The position numbers and the translations under genes were made by a program. A DNA stretch of 12,731 nt, taken from an uncultured Bacteroidota bacterium (GTDB lineage: Bacteria; Bacteroidota; Bacteroidia; Flavobacteriales; Flavobacteriaceae). The stretch's first letter is position 1, and the number at the start of each line of letters is the position of its first letter. The stretch is from NCBI GenBank assembly GCA_903837025.1, contig CAILTC010000499.1, forward strand, positions 1 to 12,731, in the 5' to 3' direction. This document shows, piece after piece, positions 1 to 7,088 of this stretch. The notes beneath the pieces are model-generated. The model searched no databases. It was not told where the DNA came from and saw nothing but the letters and a program-made list of their open reading frames with translations.

Positions 1-1263
1 GTGTTGTCTATTTATTTTCATGTGGTTATAAATAGGTCCTGAATATGGTAAATTAGGCTCATTATAGTTTTTTGCACGCGCTATAAGAGCGAGGCGCTTC
101 CCAACAGTTTGCTTGTCAATTGGATGAATATTTTTTGCATCACCCACATCAGTTGTTACTACCATTCCCGAATTAGGGACCATTTTCAACGCTATGAGTT
201 GCGCTTCTCGTATCTCGGGATTCTGGCTGTTATGTGGTGCAATTTGAACATAATAAAAAGGGAAATCACCTTGTTTCCAGTCGCTTCTCCAATTTTTAAT
301 CATTGCTGGAAATAGGCTTCGATATTGATATGCTTTATCCGCATTACTTTCGCCTTGATACCAAATTACTCCTTTAATTGTATAGTTTATTAACGGATGT
401 AGCATGGCATTATAAAGTACAAAAGGTTCTTTGTTTGCACTTTCTCTTGTTGGTTTTTTGAATACCGTTTTAGATAATTCCGAATCCTTATTCGTATCTA
501 ATTGTTGTTTTCTAATATTGGAATAATAGGTTGCCAAATCTGTGTAATATGTTTTTTCTTTTATTGCATTACGTTCTAAAATTGGACTGAAATTAGTATT
601 TTCTTCCAATACTTGTTGTGAAGTCCAAGCTTCGGCTTTTGTTCCGCCCCAAGAAGAGGAGATCAATCCAATAGGAATATTCAATTTTTGAAACAGTTCT
701 CTTCCAAAGAAATAACCCACACCCGAAAATTTTCCTATGGTATTTGGTGAGCATATTTCCCAATTTCCCTTAACATCATTAAGTGGTTTTGGTGAAGCAT
801 CAAGGGCAACAGTAAATAGTCGAATGTTAGGATAGTTTGCATTTTGAATTTCGTCTTGATAATTCTGAACACCTGTCTTCCAGTTATTTTCTTCTCTTCC
901 AACCGTAAAAAACATATTAGATTGTCCAGAACAAACCCATACTTCTCCTACAAGAATATTATGAAGCGTGATTTTATTTGTGCCTTCTAAAATTACAGTA
1001 TATGCTTTTTCGCTGCCTTCTGGTGTTTTGGCAGTCACATTCCAATTTCCTTCTTTATCTGCAATAGTTTCTACAGGAGTGTTTTGCCATTCTAATTGAA
1101 TGCGTATCTTTTCATTTGGCGACGCCCAACCCCATAAATTTATAGATGAATTTCTCTGTAAAACCATGTTATCACTGACCAAAGCAGGTAATTTAATTTG
1201 GGCTGTCAATAAAAACGGAGCACATAAAACAAGAGAAACCAGTAGCTTTTTAAAACAAACCAT
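1..1263 (-). CDS. Secreted sialate O-acetylesterase-family (SASA) carbohydrate esterase, 3' end beyond window
   Basis: The reading frame is open for 421 codons from ATG at 1263 down to base 1, so the C-terminus is missing. The first ~21 residues form a signal peptide (basic start, hydrophobic core, then Thr-Ala-Gln), which points to a periplasmic or exported enzyme. Family hallmarks visible are GEVWVCSGQSNM with the likely nucleophile Ser115, SSSWGGTKAEAW near 202-213, GVIWYQGESN near 298-307, and the C-terminal catalytic block NIHP with His380. These are typical of the SASA/GDSL-like esterases that remove acetyl groups from sugars. Despite the family name, the PUL context suggests acetyl removal from a plant-type glycan rather than from sialic acid; that is inference. 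The position usually Asp in the D-I-H block is Asn378 here, although Asp372 and Asp375 are close by. The gene has its own promoter and follows the susD terminator. Family assignment is firm; the substrate is unknown. Confidence 0.9.
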   Translation of the reverse strand, partial: MVCFKKLLVSLVLCAPFLLTAQIKLPALVSDNMVLQRNSSINLWGWASPNEKIRIQLEWQNTPVETIADKEGNWNVTAKTPEGSEKAYTVILEGTNKITLHNILVGEVWVCSGQSNMFFTVGREENNWKTGVQNYQDEIQNANYPNIRLFTVALDASPKPLNDVKGNWEICSPNTIGKFSGVGYFFGRELFQKLNIPIGLISSSWGGTKAEAWTSQQVLEENTNFSPILERNAIKEKTYYTDLATYYSNIRKQQLDTNKDSELSKTVFKKPTRESANKEPFVLYNAMLHPLINYTIKGVIWYQGESNADKAYQYRSLFPAMIKNWRSDWKQGDFPFYYVQIAPHNSQNPEIREAQLIALKMVPNSGMVVTTDVGDAKNIHPIDKQTVGKRLALIARAKNYNEPNLPYSGPIYNHMKINRQH

Positions 1264-1292
1264 TCTTAGAATTATTTAGATGAATAGAAGTT

Positions 1293-1338
1293 GAAAGATA
1301 ATAGAGTTTTACAAAAAAAGTGTCCTGCTCTGCCCTGT
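1293..1338 (-). promoter_or_regulatory. Esterase promoter with tandem ACAGG/GCAGG operator
   Basis: Read on the minus strand, ACAGG starts at 1338 and GCAGG at 1328, a 10-bp offset. After GCAGGACAC come exactly 19 bases and then TATCTTTC (1300-1293), one mismatch from the Bacteroidota -7 box TAnnTTTG. The same layout occurs upstream of the susC-like gene and of the GH106 gene. No TTTG box lies at the normal -33 distance. The esterase ATG is 29 bases beyond the box. The motif is directly visible; its role as an activator site is inferred from position and conservation. Confidence 0.65.
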
Positions 1339-1342
1339 AAAT

Positions 1343-1377
1343 AAAAAAAGCGCCATAGTATAGAACTATAGCGCTTT
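1343..1377 (-). terminator. Intrinsic terminator after the susD-like gene
   Basis: Arms at 1347-1358 and 1366-1377 pair over 12 positions with one mismatch and a 7-base loop, with a GC-rich core GCGC. On the minus strand the stem is followed by seven T (1349-1343). It starts 42 bp after the susD-like stop and ends a few bases before the esterase operator. It should therefore separate the transporter operon from the esterase gene. Confidence 0.8.
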
Positions 1378-1419
1378 AATAATATTAAATAAAGATTAGG
1401 TGATTACAATCACACTAAT

Positions 1420-3360
1420 TTAGTAACCAGGGTTTTGCATGGCTTGTTTAGCTGAAGATGACAATGGTGCTCCACTTGCATATACTGCATCTAAGAATGT
1501 CTGAGGAATAGGGCGCAATAAGTGTTTATCTTGAATATTTGCAGCTGCTTCTGGATTGTAAGCTTTTGCTCTAGCTATTAAAGTTTTGGTTCTACTTAAG
1601 TCTTCCCAACGAAGAAACTCTCCGCAAAGTTCTCTAGTTCTCTCATTCAATACTAAACACAACATACGGTCGTAATCACTTGAATATCCTAATGTTGTAA
1701 TTACAGCATTATCCTCTGCAGGCAAAGAACTAATACTAGGAATTGTCAAGCTAGTTGCTGTGGTTACAGTCGGAATATTGTTAGATTCATAATAAGAATT
1801 CTCAGGAATATAAGAGATTGCTATACCATTTTGTCCTGCAGATGTCCAAGAAGCTGAACCATCCGTATAAGCAGAACGAACTTCAGATGATTTGTAAGCA
1901 GCACGTGCACGCACTGTATTGATATAAGGCAGAGCATCTGCATAAGCACCTGCACCCGCTTTTGCTAAACGTATTTTTGCTTCAGCAGCCATCAAATAAG
2001 TTTCTGCAGAACGCGCTAATGTTAAATCGCGTGATCCTTTTGTGTTGGTCATATCAATTCTTGATCCATCCATGAATTTACTCAATGATGGGAATGTTAC
2101 ATCTGCCATTAAACCAAGGTGATCCGCTGCATAAGCTACACATACAGTTGGTATTGTTTTACCCGTTTTTGCGTATACTACAGTACTAATATTTTTAGTT
2201 TTAGCAAACCGAGTATCTGTAGCACTATTAATAACGTACATGATACCTAAATCACCATTAACGTATGGAGCGACTGCTTTGTTAACAATACTTTTTGTTT
2301 GTAAACTTTTCCATAAACGAGAATCGTTAACATGGTCAAATACGTTATAAACAAAATAGGTTGGAGCTAAACGGCTAAATGGTCTACCACCTGCTGTGTT
2401 ACGTTGCATATCTAGCTGCTTGTCATAAACAGAAAGGAAGTATAAATGTTGCCAGTTTCCACCAGTAGTTAAAACATTACTATTAAATTGGGCTGATAAA
2501 ATTAATTCTGGTAATTTTTCATTTGCACCATCTGGAGCTGTAAAGTTCCATAAATCGGCAAAGTTAGTGGCTAATGGATGGTGAGAAATAACTTCGTCAG
2601 ACAAGGTTACTACTTGTTGCAAATCGGCAGTTTTTGTAGCCGAGTTCCAAGAGTCATTAATTTCGCTGGCACGAGCTAAATAAGCTTTAGCTAAAAAATG
2701 AGCAGCAGCATCTTTAGAAATTTTACCTGGTGTTGAAAATGCCCCTAATAAAGTATAAGCTTGAGTAAAATCAGCTATAATTTGCGTAAATACTGCTTGC
2801 GAAGTAGCTCTAGTAAATTCTAATTCTACAGTTGAACTAACCTTAGTTTTTAATGGTACACCTCCATATTGGCTTACTAATTTTAAATAGTTATAAGCTC
2901 TCAAAAAATAACCTTCACCTAATGCAGTTTGTTTGATAGCAGGATTAGTAGAAGCAATTGCAGTAGCTGATTCAATAATTTGATTTGCATTTCCAATACC
3001 TGTGTATAGATTGTCCCAATTGGTATTAGCTGCTATTGTATTAGCATTAGATACAGTTACAAAAGCTGCAAAACCACTTGTATATGAGTTCCATGTCCAG
3101 TTTGATGGATCACCACCTGCATGAAATTCGTCTGTTCCAGATTCTGATGCTGTAAGAGGTACCTCGGTTGCCTTATCTAGATCAAATACTTGATAATAAG
3201 TACCTACAACTAAAGTTTGAATACCTGCTTCAGTTTTATAATAATCTTTGCTATATGCTGTAGTCAAATTTTCGTTAAGAAAATCTTGATTACATGAGCT
3301 CGTAAGTCCCAATGAAGCAACTAGCATCAACTTGATATATAGTTTTTTGTGATTTTTCAT
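1420..3360 (-). CDS. SusD/RagB-family outer-membrane glycan-binding lipoprotein
   Basis: The product is 646 aa and partners the SusC-like transporter encoded 26 bp upstream. SusD proteins sit on the cell surface, bind the target oligosaccharide and act as a lid on the transporter. The N-terminus is a lipoprotein signal peptide with lipobox LTSSC, so Cys23 is the predicted lipidated residue. The next segment (FLNENLTTAYSKDYY) is the typical N-terminal SusD start. The C-terminal part has the RagB/SusD signature ERTRELCGEFLRWEDLSRTK, then LLRPIPQTFLDA and the common ending QNPGY. It is somewhat longer than the classical starch SusD, suggesting extra loops for its own glycan. Ligand specificity cannot be read from sequence. 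It is co-transcribed with the gene before it, and a hairpin terminator follows. Confidence 0.95.
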   Translation of the reverse strand: MKNHKKLYIKLMLVASLGLTSSCNQDFLNENLTTAYSKDYYKTEAGIQTLVVGTYYQVFDLDKATEVPLTASESGTDEFHAGGDPSNWTWNSYTSGFAAFVTVSNANTIAANTNWDNLYTGIGNANQIIESATAIASTNPAIKQTALGEGYFLRAYNYLKLVSQYGGVPLKTKVSSTVELEFTRATSQAVFTQIIADFTQAYTLLGAFSTPGKISKDAAAHFLAKAYLARASEINDSWNSATKTADLQQVVTLSDEVISHHPLATNFADLWNFTAPDGANEKLPELILSAQFNSNVLTTGGNWQHLYFLSVYDKQLDMQRNTAGGRPFSRLAPTYFVYNVFDHVNDSRLWKSLQTKSIVNKAVAPYVNGDLGIMYVINSATDTRFAKTKNISTVVYAKTGKTIPTVCVAYAADHLGLMADVTFPSLSKFMDGSRIDMTNTKGSRDLTLARSAETYLMAAEAKIRLAKAGAGAYADALPYINTVRARAAYKSSEVRSAYTDGSASWTSAGQNGIAISYIPENSYYESNNIPTVTTATSLTIPSISSLPAEDNAVITTLGYSSDYDRMLCLVLNERTRELCGEFLRWEDLSRTKTLIARAKAYNPEAAANIQDKHLLRPIPQTFLDAVYASGAPLSSSAKQAMQNPGY

Positions 3361-3386
3361 AATATATTTTTTATTAAAATTTAATT

Positions 3387-6300
3387 TTAGAATTGTACAT
3401 TAAACCCTAAAGTAAACCCTCTGTTTGAAGCCATAGTTTGTGTATCTAAATCTGTCCATTTAACATTAGAGAAAATGAAACCTGGATTAGTAGCTTGAAG
3501 ATACAATCTCATTTTAGAAACTCCAATTTTCTGAGCAAATTCATCTGCAAATCTATATCCTACAGAGACATTTCGTATTTTTAGGAACGAACCATCAGTG
3601 TATCCTAAGATAGGATAAAATTGGTCACCAGTACCCGCCGAAGCGATTGGTTTTTGGTAATCAGCATTGGTATTAACATCAGTATAATAATTAATCGATC
3701 TTTGCCCTAGTATTGCACCTTCGTTTTCTCCTCCAGTATTGTATAGGTATTTGAAACGACCATAAATAAAGAATGAGAAATCTAAGTTTTTATATTTGAA
3801 AGTATTTGTTAATCCAGCAATATATTTTGGATCAGAAGTTCCAATAATTACACGGTCATGAGTAGCATCAATTTTATAATCACCATTTTGATCTACAGGT
3901 CTAGCACTACCAATTGTAAATCCAGCACCGTTAGCATTAAACTTCGCCATTTCAACAGCGTCAGATGCTTTCCATATTCCATTAGATGCAAAACCATAAA
4001 CTACATTTACGGGTTGCCCTATAAATAAGTTGTTGTTAATATCATCAAATTTTCCGTTTTGTAAGGTAACAATATGACTTTTTTGTGTTGAAGCACTAAG
4101 ACTAGAACTCCATTCGAAATCTTTTGTTTTTATGTTTAAAGTATTCAAAGTAAGCTCTACTCCGCTTCCTGCGGTTGCACCAACGTTTGCATAAGTACTA
4201 GTAAAACCAGTAACTGTAGGGATACTTCTATTTAATAATAAATTAGTTGTACTACTTGTATAGTATTCTAAGCTACCTGATATTCTGTTATTAAAGATTC
4301 CGAAATCTACACCATAGTTAAATTGAGCAGTTTTTTCCCAACCTAAACTTGTATTACCTAGTACAGCATTATTCACTAAACCTGCTCCTGTTGGGTAAAG
4401 TATACCTACTAATGGTGGTTGAGTTGCATAAGGAGCTACTGCAGCATTACCTGTAATACCAAAACCTGCTCTTAGTTTTAATTGATTAACCCAAGTAGCA
4501 TTTTTCATAAAGTTCTCTTTATCTAAACGCCAAGCTAAAGCACTACTAGGGAAAAAAGCCCATTTGTTTCCTGGTGCTAATTGTGAAGCACCGTCATAAC
4601 GACCTGAAGCAGTAATCAAATATTTGTCGGCATAGCTATAGTTTACTCTACCCATGTAAGACAATAATCCTGAGTTTATTATATTAGAAGAATAACCAGC
4701 AAGTGTAACATTAGCAGGTGTCAAAGCATTCCATTTGTTAGCAGTATTCAAAACGTTATTTGCTGACATGGCACTAGATTCATTAGAATATACGGTTTGA
4801 CTTTTTAACAATGTCACACCAAAATTATGATTACCTAAAGATTTATTATAAAAAATTAAATGATCTAAAGTATAAGATATCGTTTGACTCTTTGACAATG
4901 AAGCAAAACTTGTACCAGAACGAACTGCAGAAGTACCATCTAAAAATACACCATCACGGTAAGAAGTAATATCTGGACCAAAATTAACACGGTATTTCAA
5001 ACCATCAAGTGAATGAGCGAGTGAACCAAAATCAAATTGAGTATAAATACTTCCAAAAGCACGTATTGTTACACGTTGATCTTGAGATAATTGATCCTCA
5101 CCTACAACGGTTCTAATAACTGCGTTTCCACCTGGATTAGCAATTTTAACTCCATTGGTATCATAAGGAACAGCGTAAGGAAGTTGTAATAATGCCGTTT
5201 GAAAAATTCCAGCAGAACTTGTAGTAGCAGATCTTCCCACGTTTGATTGTCCATATTCATTTACAGAATAACTTGTGTTAAGACTAGCTCCCATAGAAAA
5301 CCATTTAGTTGGAGTAATATCAATATTTGCAACACCATTATAACGTTTTAAACCTTGACCCTTTAATGTTGCAGTATTATCTAAATAACCAAAAGACCCA
5401 TACGCTTTCATTTTATCAGTACCACCACTAACACTTATATTATGTTGTTGTGTAATCCCCGTTTGAGCAACAAACTTAGTCCAATCTGTAGTCCCAACTT
5501 TAGAACCATCCCAAATTCCTCCATTCCATCCTTTTTGGATGTTTGCCCATGCTGATGGATCAGCAGTTGCTAAGAAAATATTTTGGTCATTAGCAATTGT
5601 TGGCGCATTTCCTTTTGGATATACCGCTGGATTTGAATAATAATAAGCCCAACGACGAAAATCTATATATTGTGCAGAATTCATCATTGGTGCATACTGA
5701 TGCAAGGTTTCAGTTGTTACAGAATTATCATAATTTAATGTGAATTTTCCATTTTTACCTTTTTTAGTTGTTACAATGATAACACCATTTGCACCACGAG
5801 AACCATAAATAGCAGTAGCTGATGCATCTTTCAAAACATCAATAGCTTCAATATCATTAGGATTCAAGAAATCGATACCTCCAGCATTTGAATCAGAAAC
5901 AGTTCCTGAACTAATAGGAATTCCATCCACTACATATAGTGGTGAATTTGAAGCAGAAATAGAACGTACCCCACGAATAGTAATAGTTCCCACAGAACCA
6001 GGACGTTCGTTTGAAGAAATATCTACCCCAGCTGCTTTTCCTTGCATAGCTTGAACAGCATTTTGTACAGGTCTAGAAGCAATTTGTTCCGCATTTACAC
6101 TGACAACAGATCCTGTAAGATCTTTTTTCTTCTTTACTCCGTAACCTACAACAACAACTTCTTCAAGAGCTTTACTATTGTCAGTTAATTTAACATTATA
6201 AACAGACGATTGACCAATTGTTTTTTCTTCTGTTTTAGAACCAGTAAAAGTAAAAACAAGTGTTTGTCCTGAAGCTGCACTGATGGTATAATTCCCATCA

Positions 6301-6473
6301 AAATCAGAACTTGTTCCTTTTTGAGTTCCTTTAATAATTACGTTGGCACCGGGTAAAGGAAGTCCTGCAGCATCTGTGATTTTTCCTTTAACCACTTTGT
6401 TCTGCGCATAGCCCGATGAATACATCAAAGTAAACAGAGCTATAATAAACAAATAGGTAAATTTGTTTTTCAT
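3387..6473 (-). CDS. SusC/RagA-family TonB-dependent oligosaccharide transporter
   Basis: This 1028-aa outer-membrane protein would import glycan fragments using TonB energy, paired with the adjacent SusD-like lipoprotein. A signal peptide ends near residue 23 (GYA|QNK). A CarboxypepD_reg-like domain covers about residues 27-98 (KGKITDAAGLPLPGANVIIKGT, with the DFDGNYTI signature). Then come the SusC motif EEVVVVGYGVKKKKDLTGSV (104-123), the plug domain with TITIRGVRSI and LYVVDGIPI (163-187) and AIYGSRGANGVIIVTTKKG (221-239). The rest is beta-barrel, ending GFNVQF with the usual terminal Phe. No N-terminal STN signalling extension is present, so sigma/anti-sigma control through this receptor is unlikely. 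It is the first gene of its operon, and its promoter carries the shared ACAGG repeat. Confidence 0.96.
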   Translation of the reverse strand: MKNKFTYLFIIALFTLMYSSGYAQNKVVKGKITDAAGLPLPGANVIIKGTQKGTSSDFDGNYTISAASGQTLVFTFTGSKTEEKTIGQSSVYNVKLTDNSKALEEVVVVGYGVKKKKDLTGSVVSVNAEQIASRPVQNAVQAMQGKAAGVDISSNERPGSVGTITIRGVRSISASNSPLYVVDGIPISSGTVSDSNAGGIDFLNPNDIEAIDVLKDASATAIYGSRGANGVIIVTTKKGKNGKFTLNYDNSVTTETLHQYAPMMNSAQYIDFRRWAYYYSNPAVYPKGNAPTIANDQNIFLATADPSAWANIQKGWNGGIWDGSKVGTTDWTKFVAQTGITQQHNISVSGGTDKMKAYGSFGYLDNTATLKGQGLKRYNGVANIDITPTKWFSMGASLNTSYSVNEYGQSNVGRSATTSSAGIFQTALLQLPYAVPYDTNGVKIANPGGNAVIRTVVGEDQLSQDQRVTIRAFGSIYTQFDFGSLAHSLDGLKYRVNFGPDITSYRDGVFLDGTSAVRSGTSFASLSKSQTISYTLDHLIFYNKSLGNHNFGVTLLKSQTVYSNESSAMSANNVLNTANKWNALTPANVTLAGYSSNIINSGLLSYMGRVNYSYADKYLITASGRYDGASQLAPGNKWAFFPSSALAWRLDKENFMKNATWVNQLKLRAGFGITGNAAVAPYATQPPLVGILYPTGAGLVNNAVLGNTSLGWEKTAQFNYGVDFGIFNNRISGSLEYYTSSTTNLLLNRSIPTVTGFTSTYANVGATAGSGVELTLNTLNIKTKDFEWSSSLSASTQKSHIVTLQNGKFDDINNNLFIGQPVNVVYGFASNGIWKASDAVEMAKFNANGAGFTIGSARPVDQNGDYKIDATHDRVIIGTSDPKYIAGLTNTFKYKNLDFSFFIYGRFKYLYNTGGENEGAILGQRSINYYTDVNTNADYQKPIASAGTGDQFYPILGYTDGSFLKIRNVSVGYRFADEFAQKIGVSKMRLYLQATNPGFIFSNVKWTDLDTQTMASNRGFTLGFNVQF

Positions 6474-6503
6474 ATTAGATTAATTTTAGTTGTTAATTAT
6501 TTC

Positions 6504-6549
6504 CAAATATATTCACAAGACAAAATATCGGCATCCTGTACTACCCTGT
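6504..6549 (-). promoter_or_regulatory. susC-like operon promoter with tandem ACAGG operator
   Basis: On the minus strand two perfect ACAGG half-sites start at 6549 and 6539, 10 bp apart. After ACAGGATGC come exactly 19 bases, then TATATTTG (6511-6504), a perfect match to the Bacteroidota -7 box TAnnTTTG. The -33 position is occupied by the end of the second half-site instead of TTTG. The start codon follows 30 bases after the box. This is the best of the three promoters and anchors the alignment of the other two. Operator function is inferred. Confidence 0.75.
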
Positions 6550-6560
6550 AAATTTATTAT

Positions 6561-6592
6561 AGTTCTTTTTTTTATATGAAAAAAAAAGAACT
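6561..6592. repeat. Perfect 13-bp inverted repeat beside the susC operator
   Basis: AGTTC plus eight T (6561-6573) is perfectly complementary to eight A plus GAACT (6580-6592), with a 6-base loop. It starts 12 bp upstream of the susC-side operator. It is almost all A/T and lies at the beginning of both divergent units, so a terminator role is unlikely. A protein-binding palindrome or a chance product of A/T runs are both possible. Confidence 0.4.
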
Positions 6593-6753
6593 GTAACAAT
6601 TTAAGTTGTTAAAAATCAATATTTTAAATATAAAAATAATGATGTTTTTTATTTTTTTTGTATATTTTTTTAACATATAAATTTTAGTATGTTTTTTTTT
6701 AAAACGTTTTTTTTAAATAATTCAAAAAATAAAGCCGTTTTATTTCTATTATT

Positions 6754-6793
6754 AGTTGGTTAATAGGTCGTATATAGATAGGAGTTGATTAAT
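6754..6793 (+). repeat. Imperfect direct repeat, 11 bp, spaced 29 bp
   Basis: AGTTGGTTAAT at 6754-6764 and AGTTGATTAAT at 6783-6793 match at 10 of 11 bases. The start-to-start distance of 29 bp is near three helical turns, so both could face one side of the DNA. A related TGGTTAA recurs at 6838-6844. This may be a secondary regulatory site; chance similarity in AT-rich DNA cannot be excluded. Confidence 0.25.
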
Positions 6794-6901
6794 GAGGATG
6801 TTAAAGTTTTTCCCTTTTATGGTGTTGTATTCCTTAATGGTTAACCTTTTTGAGTAGGCTCCATATTTTAAAAATATGAATATAGGTGGATGAATTAGGA
6901 T

Positions 6902-6947
6902 ACAGGATGCAACAGGATAGCATTCGTAATAGGATAATTTATTTTTA
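6902..6947 (+). promoter_or_regulatory. GH106 operon promoter with tandem ACAGG operator
   Basis: Two perfect ACAGG half-sites start at 6902 and 6912. After ACAGGATAG come exactly 19 bases, then TATTTTTA (6940-6947), one base off TAnnTTTG. The geometry is identical to the susC and esterase promoters. Extra AGGATA words occur at 6897-6902 and 6931-6936. A transcription start near 6953 would give a leader of about 135 nt before the GH106 gene, much longer than in the other two units. Confidence 0.65.
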
Positions 6948-6973
6948 CTTCAAATCTTTTAATAAATTAGCAA

Positions 6974-7024
6974 ATGAAAAGTATTCAAACGGTATTGATT
7001 ATTGTACTATGTATTTTTTCATAG
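6974..7024 (+). other. 16-codon signal-peptide-like ORF in the GH106 leader (leader peptide or gene remnant)
   Basis: ATG at 6974 opens MKSIQTVLIIVLCIFS, then TAG. The peptide has the shape of a signal peptide: Lys near the start, then a hydrophobic stretch. It begins 26 bases after the -7 box, close to the 29- and 30-base distances of the two other PUL promoters, so it sits where the first start codon is expected. The codons after TAG read KKEQ and stay open past 7075, which hints that TAG may once have been a CAG inside a secreted-protein gene. It is not in frame with the GH106 gene. It could be a remnant, a translated leader or coincidence. Confidence 0.3.
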
Positions 7025-7088
7025 AAAAAAGAACAAAGTTTAACTAGTTTTAATGGTATAAAACAATTAATAATCAAAACAATAATTT

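Larger units (their letters stand above)
6550..6901. other. AT-rich spacer between the divergent promoters, no gene seen
   Basis: About 350 bp separate the two operators. I find no convincing coding frame on either strand. The left part is dominated by long T runs (roughly 6644-6716) and includes the palindrome AAAACGTTTT at 6701-6710. The right part is less biased and contains the near-repeats AGTTGGTTAAT and AGTTGATTAAT, the palindrome GGTTAACC (6839-6846), and the palindrome CATATTTT-A-AAAATATG at 6862-6878. The region may hold further regulator sites or be intrinsically bent DNA, but nothing here proves a function. Confidence 0.5.

Noticed and set aside
109..315. Plus-strand frame of 68 codons
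   Set aside because: It lies antisense inside the esterase gene, whose frame shows clear family motifs; no protein-like features.
1312..1315. TTTG upstream of the esterase as a classical -33 box
   Set aside because: It is only 11 bases from the TATCTTTC box, too close for the usual spacing of about 17-23; the operator half-site occupies the expected place.
6561..6592. The A/T hairpin as a transcription terminator
   Set aside because: It has almost no GC pairs and lies upstream of both divergent units, with no converging gene to terminate.
6862..6878. Palindrome CATATTTT-A-AAAATATG as an operator
   Set aside because: Perfect but built only of A/T runs apart from its ends, in a very AT-rich region; it occurs once and has no partner at the other promoters.
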